Positions 7,708 to 19,043 are shown, counted from the first letter of the stretch. The stretch: DNA of 64,000 nt from Shewanella gelidii (GCF_014647855.1 NZ_BMPZ01000005.1:153689-217688), one strand, 5' to 3'. Program-made: numbers and translations. The notes: generated by a model not told the origin, from the letters alone.

Positions 7708-8646
7708 CTAGCGATGGCGCTTTCCTGCACGTTTTAACTGTTCTTGTTCTTTTTTTGCTTTTTTAGCGGCTTCTTTTTCTGCAATCATTTTTGCTACTTC
7801 CACTTTTTCAACTTCAGCCATCGCTGGGCTTTCTAAAGAAAGCAGGCCGGTTCTACCGGAGCGGAATTCGTGAAGTACAATTTCAGAAGCTTTATGAAGA
7901 TCGATCCGACCTCCGGGGCGAAGAGCACCTCGTTTACGGCCAATTTCTTCTAATAAGCTGATGTCATCTCTTGGCAACTCATCAAGCTTATATCGTTCGA
8001 CGATGTGCTCAGGGTATGCTTTGAGGAAGTATTCGGCGGCAAACATAGCCACATCTTCATATTCCATCGCGGTATCTTTAATTGCACCGGTCACAGCTAG
8101 TCGGTAACTGCTTGATTCGTTGTCAACTTTAGGCCACAAAATCCCTGGAGTATCAGAAAGAACAATACCGTTCTTTAGGTTGATTCTTTGTTGGGTTTTG
8201 GTGACCGCAGGTTCATTGCCTGTTTTCGCAATCACACGACCAGCGAGAGTATTGATGATGGTTGATTTGCCAACATTGGGAATGCCCATGATCATGGTAC
8301 GAATGTCTTTTTCTATCTTATCTCTACTGGGAACCAATTTGCGACACAGGTCTGTAATATTCTTCAGCGAGCCAGGTTGCAAGGTTGATACCGCCATGGC
8401 TTTTACACCTTGCTCTTGTTCAAGGTATTCAATCCATTGCTCGGTAATGGCGGGATCGGCTAAATCTGATTTATTCAGGAGTTTGATACAAGGCTTGTCT
8501 CCTCGGAAAGTCGAAACCATAGGGTTTTCACTACTGTAAGGAATGCGAGCATCAAGAACCTCTATGACAAGGTCAACCTGCGGCATCACTTTTTCAATCT
8601 CTTTACGGGCTTTATGCATATGCCCTGGATACCACTGAATAGCCAT
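7708..8646 (-). CDS. rbgA: Ribosome biogenesis GTPase YlqF/RbgA
   Basis: 312 residues with the circularly permuted GTPase order: G4 NKSD (residues 58-61) comes before G1 GIPNVGKST (121-129) and G3 DTPG (165-168). The N-terminal WYPGHMHKA segment is typical of YlqF. In Bacillus the protein assists late 50S subunit assembly. The C-terminus is basic (KAKKEQEQLKRAGKRHR), suited to rRNA contact. Single gene, convergent with the phosphatase. Confidence 0.95.
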   Translation of the reverse strand: MAIQWYPGHMHKARKEIEKVMPQVDLVIEVLDARIPYSSENPMVSTFRGDKPCIKLLNKSDLADPAITEQWIEYLEQEQGVKAMAVSTLQPGSLKNITDLCRKLVPSRDKIEKDIRTMIMGIPNVGKSTIINTLAGRVIAKTGNEPAVTKTQQRINLKNGIVLSDTPGILWPKVDNESSSYRLAVTGAIKDTAMEYEDVAMFAAEYFLKAYPEHIVERYKLDELPRDDISLLEEIGRKRGALRPGGRIDLHKASEIVLHEFRSGRTGLLSLESPAMAEVEKVEVAKMIAEKEAAKKAKKEQEQLKRAGKRHR

Positions 8647-8988
8647 GTTAAATATTTATCCTGATTCTGTACAATTGGCGCGTATTCTACCCTTTTCTGG
8701 ATTAAATTCACAAAGTTTCATAACGTCGAAAGCGAATGAAGATAAATAGGGTCTATTCCAATAGTTGCGACACGATAATCATGGTTTTAGCCTCTGCAAA
8801 AGAGTTCAGGGTCGATTGCGCTAGCCAACAAACGATTTGACTCATGTTGATAACTTGACGGGCAATGAACTGTGAGGTGATCTGCAGCGTAATAACTTTT
8901 GATTTATATTTAAAGGTAGCCTCGAGTGAAGAGGGTTTGTCTTTACCAATTTCAATATTCACATCGAAAGCACTTTGTGGAGAACCGC
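8647..8988. other. Divergent intergenic region between rbgA and msrBA
   Basis: About 340 bases that must hold promoters for both genes. A 69-codon minus-strand frame here (8753-8962) has no good ribosome site and no recognisable product. No hairpin or repeat stood out. Confidence 0.45.
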
Positions 8989-9942
8989 GTGAGAAAACTA
9001 ACTGAATTTGAAACCTATGTGATAGAGCAGAAGGGCACTGAGCGGCCGTTTACGGGAGAATATGACAAACATGATGCCGTAGGTATTTATCATTGCAAAC
9101 GCTGCGATGCGCCTTTGTATCTATCTGAGCACAAGTTTAATGCTCATTGTGGTTGGCCAGCATTTGATGATGAAATTGAGGGTGCTGTGACTCGATATCC
9201 TGATGCGGATGGGCGTCGTGTTGAAATTGTATGTAGCCAATGTCAGGGACATCTTGGGCATGTGTTTGAGGGAGAACATTTAACGATGAATAACCTTCGA
9301 CATTGTGTTAATTCGGTTTCGCTACAGTTTAAGTCGGCCGAACAAGCATTACAGCATTCTCCTGATTCAGGCGTGTTGTCTCAACAAGGTGAAAGTCAGC
9401 CGCCAATGACGGCCATTGCGACGTTTGGTGCAGGGTGTTTTTGGTGTGTTGAGGCAATCTTCGATGCATTGGACGGAGTGTTCAAAACACGCTCTGGCTA
9501 TACGGGCGGCCGGGCAGATGAAGCGACGTATAAGCAGGTCTGTTCTGGAATGACTGCGCATGCGGAAGTGGTGCAAATTGAGTATGACCCCAATAAAATT
9601 AGTTTTGAAACGCTACTTGAGGTTTTTTTTCAAAGTCATGACCCAACGACGCTTAACCGTCAAGGCAATGATGTCGGTCCCCAATATCGTTCAGCGATTT
9701 TTGTTCATGACCAAAACCAAGCGGATTTAGCAAATGAAATTATCGCTGCGCTGACGCAGGCTCAAGTCTATCCAGCCCCTGTGGTAACGGAAGTCAGCTG
9801 GTTTACTGAATTTTATCCCGCTGAGGATTATCACAATGACTATTTTGCCAATAATGGTGAGCAGCCTTATTGTCAAATGGTGGTAAAGCCTAAAGTCGAT
9901 AAGGTGAAGGCAATGTTTGCCAACCGCCTAAAATTAAGTTGA
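8989..9942 (+). CDS. msrBA: Fused peptide-methionine sulfoxide reductase MsrB-MsrA
   Basis: 317 residues from GTG 8989, preceded by GGAG six bases upstream; an earlier in-frame ATG at 8926 would add residues unlike the family. N-terminal MsrB: zinc pairs C36/C39 and C82/C85, catalytic C106 in RHCVNSVSLQF. C-terminal MsrA from about residue 142: GAGCFWCVEAIF with catalytic C150. It reduces both R- and S-methionine sulfoxide in proteins using thioredoxin. No signal peptide, so cytoplasmic. Fusions usually run MsrA-MsrB or MsrB-MsrA; this is the latter. Ends at a strong terminator. Confidence 0.95.
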   Translation: MRKLTEFETYVIEQKGTERPFTGEYDKHDAVGIYHCKRCDAPLYLSEHKFNAHCGWPAFDDEIEGAVTRYPDADGRRVEIVCSQCQGHLGHVFEGEHLTMNNLRHCVNSVSLQFKSAEQALQHSPDSGVLSQQGESQPPMTAIATFGAGCFWCVEAIFDALDGVFKTRSGYTGGRADEATYKQVCSGMTAHAEVVQIEYDPNKISFETLLEVFFQSHDPTTLNRQGNDVGPQYRSAIFVHDQNQADLANEIIAALTQAQVYPAPVVTEVSWFTEFYPAEDYHNDYFANNGEQPYCQMVVKPKVDKVKAMFANRLKLS

Positions 9943-9956
9943 TGACTCATGAATAA

Positions 9957-9983
9957 AAAACGAAGCCTAAAGGCTTCGTTTTT
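9957..9983. terminator. Bidirectional terminator between msrBA and sulP
   Basis: Seven-base stem CGAAGCC (9961-9967) with GGCTTCG (9972-9978), loop TAAA, followed by five T and preceded by a run of A, so it can stop both convergent transcripts. Confidence 0.9.
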
Positions 9984-10007
9984 GTATAAGCATTGCGAGT
10001 ATTCGGA

Positions 10008-11564
10008 TTAATCTAACTCGTCATCTGCGACTTTGTAGTGAGGATCTTCAATTAAGTTGACTTCGACTAAGTCGCCAGCTTTATGTAATAGTTTTTTACA
10101 ATCCATGCTGAGGTGACGTAAATGTAAGCGTTTGCCTGCTGCTACGTAACGCTCAGCTAAAGTGTCAATGGCTTCCAGCGCGGAGTGATCGGCAACGCGA
10201 GAGTTTTGAAAGTCCACAATAACGTCTTCTGGATCATCTTTTGCGGTAAATAAATCCAAGAAATGTGCGACTGAGCCGAAGAATAGTGGGCCATTTAAGC
10301 GGTAGATTTTCCAACCATTTTTGTCTTCGCTGACCTGCACGTTAATGTGCTTTGCATGTTCCCAAGCAAAGACCAACGCAGAGACAATCACACCAACAAA
10401 TACGGCAAACGCTAAGTCAGTGAAGACGGTGACGATTGTGACTAACAAAATCACAAATGAGTCATGCTTCGGTACCTTGCGTACCATCTTAATGCTTGCC
10501 CATTCAAATGTGCCTAGAACAACAATAAACATGACGCCAACAAGCGCTGCAAGCGGGATCATCTCGATAAAGCCTGAGCCAAACAAAATGAATGCAAGTA
10601 AGGCGATAGCCGCTGCTATTCCAGATAGACGACCGCGACCCCCAGAGTTGATATTAATCATGGATTGACCAATCATGGCACAACCACCCATGGCGCCAAA
10701 GAATCCGCTCGTTACATTCGCCACACCTTGGCCGACACATTCTTTGTTGCCTTTACCGCGAGTTCCTGTCATTTCATCAATAACGGTTAATGTTAATAAT
10801 GACTCAATGAGGCCGACAGCTGCGAGAATACAAGCGTAAGGCAAAATTATGTATAAAGTTTCAAGATTGAATGGTACCGAAGGGATACTAAATGATGGTA
10901 AAGAGCCAGCAATGGTAGCGTTTGGATCACCACTCATTGATTTCAAAAAGTCGAGGACGGTGCGCGTATCTAAATCAAAGACGACAGTGAGTGCCGTGAC
11001 CGCGAGAATCGCGACAAGGGAAGACGGTACCGCGGTCGTGATTTTTGGCAAGAAATGAATAATTGCCATCGTCATCAGAACTAAACCTAGCATTAAATAT
11101 AGCTGGCTACCCTGCAACCACTCCAGCGTTCCATCTGCCCCTGGAACTTTGAACTGTCCAAGCTGTGCTAGGAAAATCACAATTGCTAGGCCGTTTACAA
11201 AGCCAATCATGACTGGGTAAGGCACGATGCGAATAAACTTACCGAGCTTTAACACGCCGGCCAAGATTTGGATGGTACCGGCAAGTACAACAGCCGCAAA
11301 TAAGTATTGCACCCCATGCTCAGCAACAAGTGCAACCATTACAACTGCCATGGCACCCGTTGCACCAGAGATCATTCCGGGACGACCACCGATCAGTGCG
11401 GTAATAAGGCCCATAATGAAAGCGGCGTAGAGGCCGACCATTGGCTCAACTCCAGCGACGAAAGCAAAAGCGACAGCTTCCGGAACAAGTGCGAGTGCAA
11501 CAGTAAGACCTGACAATATGTCAGCTTTGGAACTAGCGGTTTTATGACGAATAAGATCGAACAT
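10008..11564 (-). CDS. SulP family anion transporter with STAS domain
   Basis: 518 residues. A multi-span SulP/SLC26 membrane core fills residues 1 to about 400 (opening [20 protein letters not shown] is characteristic). A cytoplasmic STAS domain follows (about 415-510: [19 protein letters not shown]). Family members carry sulfate, bicarbonate or other anions across the inner membrane by proton or sodium symport; the substrate cannot be read from sequence. Single gene with its own upstream gap and a shared terminator at its 3' end. Confidence 0.93.
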   Translation of the reverse strand: MFDLIRHKTASSKADILSGLTVALALVPEAVAFAFVAGVEPMVGLYAAFIMGLITALIGGRPGMISGATGAMAVVMVALVAEHGVQYLFAAVVLAGTIQILAGVLKLGKFIRIVPYPVMIGFVNGLAIVIFLAQLGQFKVPGADGTLEWLQGSQLYLMLGLVLMTMAIIHFLPKITTAVPSSLVAILAVTALTVVFDLDTRTVLDFLKSMSGDPNATIAGSLPSFSIPSVPFNLETLYIILPYACILAAVGLIESLLTLTVIDEMTGTRGKGNKECVGQGVANVTSGFFGAMGGCAMIGQSMININSGGRGRLSGIAAAIALLAFILFGSGFIEMIPLAALVGVMFIVVLGTFEWASIKMVRKVPKHDSFVILLVTIVTVFTDLAFAVFVGVIVSALVFAWEHAKHINVQVSEDKNGWKIYRLNGPLFFGSVAHFLDLFTAKDDPEDVIVDFQNSRVADHSALEAIDTLAERYVAAGKRLHLRHLSMDCKKLLHKAGDLVEVNLIEDPHYKVADDELD

Positions 11565-11783
11565 TTGTCCTCAACAGTATTAATTTAGTGATATTGATCA
11601 AAAATTAGGTTGCGCATCTTACTAGAAAACGAACACAAACTAAACAGTAATTACCAACCAAAACCAATTCAGCCTGCGATAATCAGCGGGTTGATGAACC
11701 TTTTGGGTATGGTATAGCGTGATGAAAGCATCTTGAAAGCTATTCAAGTTGCGGCACCGCTTTCGGTAAAGAAATGAGACATG

Positions 11784-11815
11784 AAAAAAGCCATGCGTTG
11801 TCGCATGGCTTTTTT
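11784..11815. terminator. Terminator of rne
   Basis: A 14-base stem, AAAAAAGCCATGCG (11784-11797) with CGCATGGCTTTTTT (11802-11815), loop TTGT. On the minus strand it follows the rne stop codon directly. It is symmetric and could act in both directions. Confidence 0.92.
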
Positions 11816-11827
11816 AGAAAACCAAAC

Positions 11828-14800
11828 TTACGGGCGCGTCATTTCTGCTTGCGCGCTATTCGCGGTTGTGGTTTTAACTGCAGCTTCATGGTTGCTGGCT
11901 TCATACACTCGGCCCTTTGGAGTCTCTACGACGGCTTGCGGTTGTTCAACCACCGGTTTAGTCGTCGTTGAGCTTACCATTGAGCCGAAGCGACTTGCGC
12001 TTGATGAGGCTTTTACTTCAGTGACTACAGCTGTCTCTGTCTGTGCAACGATAGGCTCGCTGACAACTTCTTCAACTGTGGCAACAACTTCTGCCGCTAC
12101 AACTTCTGCTTGAGCATCTGGAGCTGGCTTGCTTGCCATTGTTACCGCAACCTCAGGCTTTGGTGTGATGTCAGCTGCCTCTGTTGCAACCGGCGCATCT
12201 TCATCTGCAGGGCTAGCGACTTGAGCAGTAGCTACTGCATCAATAGCTACAGGTTTTGTTGCCGCAGCCTGCGCTTGGCTTGGCTCTGCTTTAACCGATT
12301 GCGCTTCAGTTTTAACCTCGTCAGACTGCGCTTTAGCAACTTCAGATTGCGTTGCTACTGGCTCACTGACTTCAGCTTGGTCCACTGAAGGTTCGCTCAC
12401 GCTCTCAGGCGTTTTGGCTTCGGCCACTTCTGGCTTTGGCGCAGGGGCAAAACTTGGGCTTGCTGGTGCCGCAGTCGCAGCGCTTGCTACTTTGCGTTTT
12501 GCTACTGGCTTCTTCACTGGCTGAACTTCTGCAATAGGTGCCTCTGTGGCTGTTGCCGGTTTGGAAGCGGCTACTGGCATTGGCATGGCGGCTGGACGTG
12601 TTGCTTCTGCAGCTGCACTGCTACTGACTCGTGCCTTAGGCTTAGGCGTTTCCGCTGGTTTTGCTTCAGGTGCTTTTACTTCTGCATTCACTTGGGCAGG
12701 TTTACTCTCCTGCTTAGCTTCTGGCATTGGTGCTGGAGCTGGACGAGCGGCGGCGGCAACAGCTGTATTCGTCGCTGTTCTATTTTCTGCTGCTTTTGCA
12801 ACATCTGCTTCAACCTGCACACTGGCAACCGGAGTTGGTTCGGCAACTTGTGATTGCGTGTTTTCATGTGCAACATCTGCGACTTCAACCGAGGCCGGTA
12901 CTTGTGTTTCCACGGTCGCAGTGACTTCCACGGCTGGCGCTTCTACTGTCGAGGTAGCTTCAACTTCAGGGGCTAAGTCACTAGCATTTGCTGCAATACT
13001 TTCAGTAGCCTGTTCTGCATTCTCTGCAGGGTCATCGCTACGGCGACGACGTTGTCCTGCTGCACGTAGATGACGTGGGCTTCGACGGCTGCGGCGCTGA
13101 CCTTCACGCTTTGGCTTGTCTTCACCTTCAGTCTCTGTCGTTGTTTCTGCGTCTTGCGTTTGTGCTGGTTTAGCGGCTGGTTGAGTTTCCTTAGGCGCCT
13201 GAGCTTTCAACGCTTCTTCTGCAGCTGGTGTTTGCTCTGCAACTGTGTTGACGTTTGGCTCTGTAGTCGCTTCTTGCGCTTCAAAGGGTTGCTTGTCCTT
13301 TCTTGGCCCACGCTTGCGAGTCGGCTTTGGCTTCGCTTCTGCTTTTGAAGTTTCTTTGACTTTACTTTGAGCTTCAGTGTGTTCAACAGCAGCTTGCGTG
13401 TTGATTTCCTCGTTCGCTTGCTCCTGATTTACGCGAACTTTACGACGCATATTGCGACGCTGTCTGCGCTCTCTTACCGCTTCTTGCTTTGGCTGATCTG
13501 CAGCTTCTGCTTTTGGCTTATTTTGACGAGGCTTGTTATCGTTCTTTGTGCGCTGCGTGTCTTTGTCATGCTGGCGGTCGACATTTCTATCGTTGTTCCG
13601 CTCATTTTTACGGCCTGAACGTTCTGACTTTTCTTTGTCATGATCCGCTTTTTTATTGCGGCTCTTATGCTCTTTATTGCCTTTGCTTGAATCCGACTTA
13701 TTGCGACGGTTGCGGCGATTGTTTTGGTTGCTACGTGAAGATTTTGCTGGTTTTTGCTCCGGCTTTTTCTCTTCGCTGCTACCAAATAGTGAGCTAATCG
13801 CAGCCATCAGTTTGCTGATTAAACCAGGCTCTGATTGCTTTGCTTTTGCTGGAGCCGCTTTTTCGACTTTCTTCGCAGCTTCGGCATTTTTAGGCGCAGA
13901 GTATCCCTTAAGCACGGGTTCTTGTGCAGCGGCACGCTCAAGCTTACGAGGCTCATAGAGCTTTGCTTCTGGCTTTTCAGTACGTTTGTAGCTAGTTTCA
14001 ACCACTTCTTCATCATTACGATGACGGTTGACGCGATACTCGGGTGTCATCATGTGGCTGTCAGGAATGACATACACTTCGACATTATGGCGTTGCTCTG
14101 TGATACGAATAGCTTTGCGTTTTTCGTTCAATAAGAATGCTGCAACATCCACAGGAACCACGGCTTCAATTTGAGATGTGTTCTCTTTAATGGCTTCTTC
14201 TTCCATCAGGCGAAGAATCGAAAGGGCGAGAGATTCAGTTCCGCGAATCGTGCCTTGTCCGTGACAGCGTGGACAAAGTTTTGCTGCAGACTCTTCTAGT
14301 GAAGGACGCAGGCGTTGGCGCGACATTTCCATGAGGCCAAAGCGAGAGATACGGCCAAGCTGGACGCGAGCTCGGTCATGGTGGACTGCATCACGTAGTC
14401 TATTTTCAACTTCACGTTGATGACGTACTGGTGTCATATCAATAAAGTCGATAACTACTAAACCACCTAAATCGCGGAGGCGTAATTGGCGTGCAATTTC
14501 ATCGGCTGCTTCGAGGTTGGTGTTTAGCGCCGTTTCTTCAATATCTCCGCCTTTCGTGGCGCGGGCAGAGTTAATATCAATAGAGGTGAGTGCTTCTGTT
14601 GGGTCGATAACGATTGAGCCGCCAGAAGGCAGGCGGACTTCACGCTGGAACGCAGATTCAATTTGCGATTCAATTTGGAAGTGCGTAAACAGAGGTACTT
14701 CTGCTTCATAAAGCTTTACACGCTCAATAAAGTCTGGACGAACAAGCTCAATGTGCTTTCTTGCTTTGTCATATACCTTGGCGTGGTCAATCAGGATTTC

Positions 14801-15481
14801 CCCAACATCGCTACGAAGGTAATCGCGAATTGCGCGCACGATGACGTTACTTTCTTGGTGGATTAAGAATGGCGCTTGCATGCTTTGCGCTGATTCCTGG
14901 ATACCAGCCCAAAAGTCTTTTAGCACTTTTAAATCAGCTGCGAGTTCAGCAGATTCTTTACCGATACCCGCAGTACGTACAATTAGCCCCATCCCTTTGG
15001 GAATATCCAGCTGTGACATGGCTGCTTTTAGTTCCGTACGCTCATCACCTTCGATGCGGCGAGAAATACCGCCCGCTCTCGGGTTGTTTGGCATAAGAAC
15101 AAGGTAAGAACCAGCAAGACTGATAAAAGTAGTTAACGCCGCGCCTTTATTGCCACGCTCTTCTTTATCAATTTGTACGATAACTTCCTGACCTTCCTTC
15201 ACCACTTCTTTGATGTTTGGTCGGCCTTGAAAAGAGTAACCTTTCGGGAAGTACTCGCGTGCAATTTCTTTGAGGGGTAAAAAGCCATGTCTTTCCGCAC
15301 CGTAGTCGACAAATGCCGCTTCGAGTGAGGGTTCTACGCGGGTAATTTTACCTTTGTAAATGTTGGCTTTTTTCTGTTCATGACCAGGACTTTCAATGTC
15401 TAAGTCATAAAGTTGTTGCCCATCAACAAGGGCAACACGCAACTCTTCTGATTGAGTTGCATTGATTAACATCCGTTTCAT
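11828..15481 (-). CDS. rne: Ribonuclease E
   Basis: 1217 residues, longer than the 1061 of E. coli. The N-terminal catalytic half (about 1-510) has the S1 domain, 5' sensor, the DNase I-like site with VVIDFIDM and the zinc-link CPRCHGQG. The C-terminal half is a disordered scaffold: an Arg/Lys/Asn-rich RNA-binding part, then a long Ala/Pro/Glu-rich part. The extreme C-terminus ([23 protein letters not shown]) resembles the PNPase-binding tail of other gammaproteobacterial RNase E. It initiates mRNA decay and rRNA/tRNA processing. Divergent from rluC as in E. coli. Confidence 0.97.
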   Translation of the reverse strand: MKRMLINATQSEELRVALVDGQQLYDLDIESPGHEQKKANIYKGKITRVEPSLEAAFVDYGAERHGFLPLKEIAREYFPKGYSFQGRPNIKEVVKEGQEVIVQIDKEERGNKGAALTTFISLAGSYLVLMPNNPRAGGISRRIEGDERTELKAAMSQLDIPKGMGLIVRTAGIGKESAELAADLKVLKDFWAGIQESAQSMQAPFLIHQESNVIVRAIRDYLRSDVGEILIDHAKVYDKARKHIELVRPDFIERVKLYEAEVPLFTHFQIESQIESAFQREVRLPSGGSIVIDPTEALTSIDINSARATKGGDIEETALNTNLEAADEIARQLRLRDLGGLVVIDFIDMTPVRHQREVENRLRDAVHHDRARVQLGRISRFGLMEMSRQRLRPSLEESAAKLCPRCHGQGTIRGTESLALSILRLMEEEAIKENTSQIEAVVPVDVAAFLLNEKRKAIRITEQRHNVEVYVIPDSHMMTPEYRVNRHRNDEEVVETSYKRTEKPEAKLYEPRKLERAAAQEPVLKGYSAPKNAEAAKKVEKAAPAKAKQSEPGLISKLMAAISSLFGSSEEKKPEQKPAKSSRSNQNNRRNRRNKSDSSKGNKEHKSRNKKADHDKEKSERSGRKNERNNDRNVDRQHDKDTQRTKNDNKPRQNKPKAEAADQPKQEAVRERRQRRNMRRKVRVNQEQANEEINTQAAVEHTEAQSKVKETSKAEAKPKPTRKRGPRKDKQPFEAQEATTEPNVNTVAEQTPAAEEALKAQAPKETQPAAKPAQTQDAETTTETEGEDKPKREGQRRSRRSPRHLRAAGQRRRRSDDPAENAEQATESIAANASDLAPEVEATSTVEAPAVEVTATVETQVPASVEVADVAHENTQSQVAEPTPVASVQVEADVAKAAENRTATNTAVAAAARPAPAPMPEAKQESKPAQVNAEVKAPEAKPAETPKPKARVSSSAAAEATRPAAMPMPVAASKPATATEAPIAEVQPVKKPVAKRKVASAATAAPASPSFAPAPKPEVAEAKTPESVSEPSVDQAEVSEPVATQSEVAKAQSDEVKTEAQSVKAEPSQAQAAATKPVAIDAVATAQVASPADEDAPVATEAADITPKPEVAVTMASKPAPDAQAEVVAAEVVATVEEVVSEPIVAQTETAVVTEVKASSSASRFGSMVSSTTTKPVVEQPQAVVETPKGRVYEASNHEAAVKTTTANSAQAEMTRP

Positions 15482-16076
15482 GATGACTAAATTCTTCTCA
15501 ATAAGGTCATCAGAGCGCGGCTCATTCGTGCATTACGGGCCTAGTTTGGGCGACAAAACCTCACGGTTGGTGCCTAGGCAGGTAGGTGCGCATCACTGTT
15601 AAACGCAATCACTGCGTGTCGCATCCTATTTATGGCTTATTTTTTAATGTTTACAAAAACAAGGAATTCGTTGTAAAACGTCAACCAACCCCATAAATTT
15701 CTAATATATTCCGGTAATGCCAATATCGAAAAGCGACTGTCTGATGACTAGTTTAAATTAAAATATTCGAAATCTGGCGTGCATTAGATTAGATAACCAC
15801 TTATTTCGTGGGGCTTGTGCAAGTTTAGCTATCGAAATTGATTTATATCTTCTTTTGTCTCGTATATAGCTTGCAAGTCAATCACTTGCTACTCGCAGAA
15901 GCATCAGATTACATCCCTCTGGCTAATGCTCGAATGGTGTATTTGTGAACACTTTATTCACTGCTTATCCCAATTCGCCGATGGAATATAGCAAAAAACA
16001 AAAAAATCAGCAATGGAAAGCATAAATTCTTCAGGTTTGATGTACAATAGCGGCCGTTAAGATGAAGTGGCGAACC
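15482..16076. promoter_or_regulatory. rne leader and rne/rluC divergent promoter region
   Basis: About 595 bases without a gene. RNase E in E. coli controls its own mRNA through a long 5' UTR, and a gap of this size fits a similar leader here, but I did not identify the hp2-type hairpin. A TACAAT at 16043-16048 could be the rluC -10. A TTGACG on the minus strand near 15677 could belong to an rne promoter but lacks a good -10 at normal spacing. Confidence 0.45.
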
Positions 16077-17036
16077 ATGACTAAAGAAACCTCCCCAACA
16101 AAAGTTCAGTTGATTACGATTGATGAAGATCACCTTGGTCAACGTATCGATAATTTTTTACTCACTAAGCTAAAAGGCGTTCCCAAAAGCATGATTTATC
16201 GAATCGTGCGTAAGGGAGAAGTGCGTGTAAATAAAAAGCGTATCAAACCAGAATATAAATTGGCGATGGATGATGTCGTTCGAGTTCCCCCAGTTCGTAT
16301 TCCTGAAAAAGATAAAACTAAAGCACCATCGGCAAAGTTGACGAAGGTGTCGCAACTCGAAGCGCGTGTACTGCATGAAGATAAACATCTTATTGTGTTG
16401 AATAAGCCAGCAGGAATTGCCGTGCATGGCGGCAGTGGCGTGGATTTTGGTGTGATCGAGGCTTTTCGATCTCTAAGGCCACAACAAAAGTTTTTAGAGT
16501 TGGTTCATCGCCTAGATAAAGACACATCCGGAGTGCTGCTAATTGCTAAGAAACGCAGTGCGTTAAAGCATCTACATGATCAACTGCGCTATAAGAAGAT
16601 GCAAAAAGACTATCAAGCGCTGGTTCGAGGGGCTTGGCAAGCCAGTGATAAAGTTGTTCAAGCGCCTTTATTGAAACTTACTTTGAAATCTGGTGAGCGG
16701 ATTGTCCGAGTCAATAAAGAGGGCAAGCCTTCAGAAACTCGATACAAAATTTTGCAACGTTTCGAAGGGGCAACTTTAGTTCAAGCTAGTCCCGTTACCG
16801 GAAGAACGCATCAAATTCGTGTGCATTGCCAATATGCTGGTCACCCGATTGCATGTGATGAAAAATATAGTGAGCAAAAGTTTGATGACAGTATGCGTGC
16901 AGTGGGTCTAAATCGATTGTTCTTACATGCGGCTAGATTGCGGTTTACCCACCCAGATAGCGAAGAAACCATGCAAGTCAGTGCGCCCCTTGACCCGGTA
17001 TTGGTCAGCACATTGAACAAGTTGAAAAAAATATGA
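16077..17036 (+). CDS. rluC: 23S rRNA pseudouridine synthase RluC
   Basis: 319 residues from ATG 16077; an in-frame ATG at 16062 would add five residues, but the 16077 start (MTKETSPTKVQLITID) aligns with E. coli RluC. An S4 RNA-binding domain (about 20-80) precedes the RluA-type catalytic domain with HRLDKDTSG (D147 catalytic). It isomerises uridines 955, 2504 and 2580 (E. coli numbering) of 23S rRNA. Overlaps the downstream HAD gene by four bases (ATGA). Confidence 0.95.
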   Translation: MTKETSPTKVQLITIDEDHLGQRIDNFLLTKLKGVPKSMIYRIVRKGEVRVNKKRIKPEYKLAMDDVVRVPPVRIPEKDKTKAPSAKLTKVSQLEARVLHEDKHLIVLNKPAGIAVHGGSGVDFGVIEAFRSLRPQQKFLELVHRLDKDTSGVLLIAKKRSALKHLHDQLRYKKMQKDYQALVRGAWQASDKVVQAPLLKLTLKSGERIVRVNKEGKPSETRYKILQRFEGATLVQASPVTGRTHQIRVHCQYAGHPIACDEKYSEQKFDDSMRAVGLNRLFLHAARLRFTHPDSEETMQVSAPLDPVLVSTLNKLKKI

Positions 17037-17680
17037 AGCGATACGATCTAGTCATCTTTGATTGGGATGGCACCTTGATGGACTCGATTGGTAAAATTGT
17101 AACCTGCATGCAGGCGACTGCTATGGAGTTGCAAATGACCGCTCCAGCAGAACAATCAGTTCGAGATATTATTGGTTTATCTATGGATAAAGCACTGAGT
17201 GTTTTATTTCCACATGTAGCGAATGAGCTTCGTCAAACCATGATTGATGTCTATCGCAAGCATTATCTTGAGCTCAATACAACGCCAAGCCCTTTATTTG
17301 AAGGAAGCCTGACACTACTCGATAGCTTAAGAGAGCAGGAATATTTGCTTGCTGTTGCAACAGGGAAGGGCAGAGGTGGGCTGGATCGCGTTTTGTCGTT
17401 GACTGAACTTGGCCATTATTTTTCGGCAACGCGCTGTGCCGACGAATCAAAGAGTAAGCCGCATCCGCAAATGATATTAGATGTGCTTGACGTGCTCAAT
17501 GTAGAGCCTGCAAGAGCTTTAATGGTTGGTGATTCTATTCATGATTTGAATATGGCCAATAACGCGGGTGTAGATTGTGTGGGTGTAAGCTATGGTGCCC
17601 ATGACCATGACACCTTGCTTCAAGCGCAACCCAAACACATCATCAATTCACCTATCGCGCTATTAGATTGCTTGTATTAA
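17033..17680 (+). CDS. HAD family phosphatase (phosphoglycolate phosphatase-like)
   Basis: 215 residues. HAD motif I is FDWDGTLMDS (D10 nucleophile, D12), motif II the ATGKGRGG region, motif IV MVGDSIHDLNMANNAG. It has an alpha-helical cap like the Gph/PGMB subgroup. Substrate unknown. Translationally coupled to rluC through ATGA, an arrangement found in many gammaproteobacteria, though no functional link is established. Confidence 0.88.
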   Translation: MKRYDLVIFDWDGTLMDSIGKIVTCMQATAMELQMTAPAEQSVRDIIGLSMDKALSVLFPHVANELRQTMIDVYRKHYLELNTTPSPLFEGSLTLLDSLREQEYLLAVATGKGRGGLDRVLSLTELGHYFSATRCADESKSKPHPQMILDVLDVLNVEPARALMVGDSIHDLNMANNAGVDCVGVSYGAHDHDTLLQAQPKHIINSPIALLDCLY

Positions 17681-17712
17681 GCGAAAGTGCTGACTGCTTT
17701 TCACTATCGCTT
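17679..17712. terminator. Hairpin between convergent HAD gene and bioA
   Basis: AAGCGAAAGTG (17679-17689) pairs with CACTATCGCTT (17702-17712) with one internal mismatch. No U-tract on either strand, so terminator function is uncertain. Confidence 0.35.
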
Positions 17713-19043
17713 TAACCGTGACTAATAAATTTGGGTGTGTCATCCGTTGCTTGCAAAGATTGAGCGACTGTTTTCATTGCGGTCGTCAGTTTTGTAAGTT
17801 GTGTGCTGCTTATGGTGAAAGGCGGCATGATATAGATGTAATTGGCAAAAGGGCGGATCCAGACGCCAAGGTCAATAAACTGTTGTTGTAACGCTGATGT
17901 ATTGACTGTTGCATGCATTTCTAAAACGCCGATTGCACCTAAAACACGAACAGCTTTTACGGAAGCATATTGAGCGGCAGCTTGCAGCTCTTGTTGCAGC
18001 TGATATTCAATTGCGGCAACCTGCGTTGGCCATTGGTTTTTTGCAATTAAATCAAGGCTGGCGCACGCGGCTGCACACGCAAGAGGGTTGCCCATAAAAG
18101 TTGGCCCGTGCATAAATACACCGGAGGGAGAGTCGCTAATCCCCTGAGCCACTTCATCGCTGCATAGCGTAGCAGCTAAGCTGATATAGCCACCTGTCAG
18201 CGCTTTACCCACACAAATTAAATCGGGTTCGATATTTGCGTGTTCGTAAGCGAATAGCTTCCCGGTTCGGCCAAAGCCCGTGGCAATTTCATCGACAATC
18301 AACAAAACGTCATATTGGTCGCATAGTCTACGCAATTCAGTTAAGTAATCCGCACTATAAAAGCGCATGCCACCGGCGCCTTGCAGAATCGGTTCAATGA
18401 TGACAGCAGCGATTTGTTCGTGATGTTCCGCTAACGCTTGTTGAAGCGCGATAATATCTTCAGTGCGTAACGGCTCTCCAAATGGTGTTTGAGGAGAAGG
18501 CACAAATAGCTGCGGGGTGACAGCTTGGCCAAACATGGTGTGCATGCCACCATCGGGATCACAAACGCTCATTGCTGCAAAGGTATCGCCGTGATATCCC
18601 TGCTTTACAGTTAATATTTTTTGTTTGGCAGGTTGTTGCTTGCCTTGCCAGTACTGCAATGCCATTTTTAAGGCCACTTCTACGGCTATCGAGCCCGAAT
18701 CTGCTAAGAATACTTTGCTGAGCCGTGGACAAGTCATATCAATAAGACGTTTACTCAATTCAATAGCGGGTTGGTGGGTAATCCCTCCAAACATGACGTG
18801 ACTAAGCTGGCGTAATTGATGCTCCATTTTATCTAGGATGTATGGATGACCATAGCCATGGACACAAGCCCACCAAGAGCTGGTGCCATCAATTACGCGT
18901 TGTCCAGTGTCTAGCTCAAGCTCGCAGCCAGAAGCCCCAATGACGCCATAGGTGGGCAGGGCTTTTGTCATTGAAGTATAAGGGTGCCAAATGTGGGCTT
19001 TATCAAAATCATAATCAATCATGGGGAATTTGGGGTTGCTCAT
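17712..19043 (-). CDS. bioA: Adenosylmethionine-8-amino-7-oxononanoate aminotransferase
   Basis: 443 residues, class III PLP aminotransferase. Visible marks are DGTSSWWACVHGYGHP near residue 50, the HGDTFAAMSVCDP region, the LIVDEIATGFGRTG segment and the PLP lysine in CVGKALTGGY. It transfers an amino group from SAM to KAPA to give DAPA, the third-last step of biotin synthesis. It diverges from bioB across a BirA operator, as in E. coli. Confidence 0.97.
   Translation of the reverse strand: MSNPKFPMIDYDFDKAHIWHPYTSMTKALPTYGVIGASGCELELDTGQRVIDGTSSWWACVHGYGHPYILDKMEHQLRQLSHVMFGGITHQPAIELSKRLIDMTCPRLSKVFLADSGSIAVEVALKMALQYWQGKQQPAKQKILTVKQGYHGDTFAAMSVCDPDGGMHTMFGQAVTPQLFVPSPQTPFGEPLRTEDIIALQQALAEHHEQIAAVIIEPILQGAGGMRFYSADYLTELRRLCDQYDVLLIVDEIATGFGRTGKLFAYEHANIEPDLICVGKALTGGYISLAATLCSDEVAQGISDSPSGVFMHGPTFMGNPLACAAACASLDLIAKNQWPTQVAAIEYQLQQELQAAAQYASVKAVRVLGAIGVLEMHATVNTSALQQQFIDLGVWIRPFANYIYIMPPFTISSTQLTKLTTAMKTVAQSLQATDDTPKFISHG

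Noticed and set aside
8753..8962. 69-codon minus-strand ORF between rbgA and msrBA
   Set aside because: No ribosome site, no recognisable product, and its 5' end runs toward the msrBA start region.
10321..10668. 115-codon plus-strand ORF inside the SulP gene
   Set aside because: Antisense shadow of a well-conserved membrane protein gene.
12546..13073. Plus-strand ORF of 175 codons inside rne
   Set aside because: Antisense to the low-complexity Ala/Pro/Glu scaffold of RNase E; composition alone keeps the frame open.
16170..16427. Minus-strand ORF across rluC
   Set aside because: Shadow of a confidently identified coding gene.
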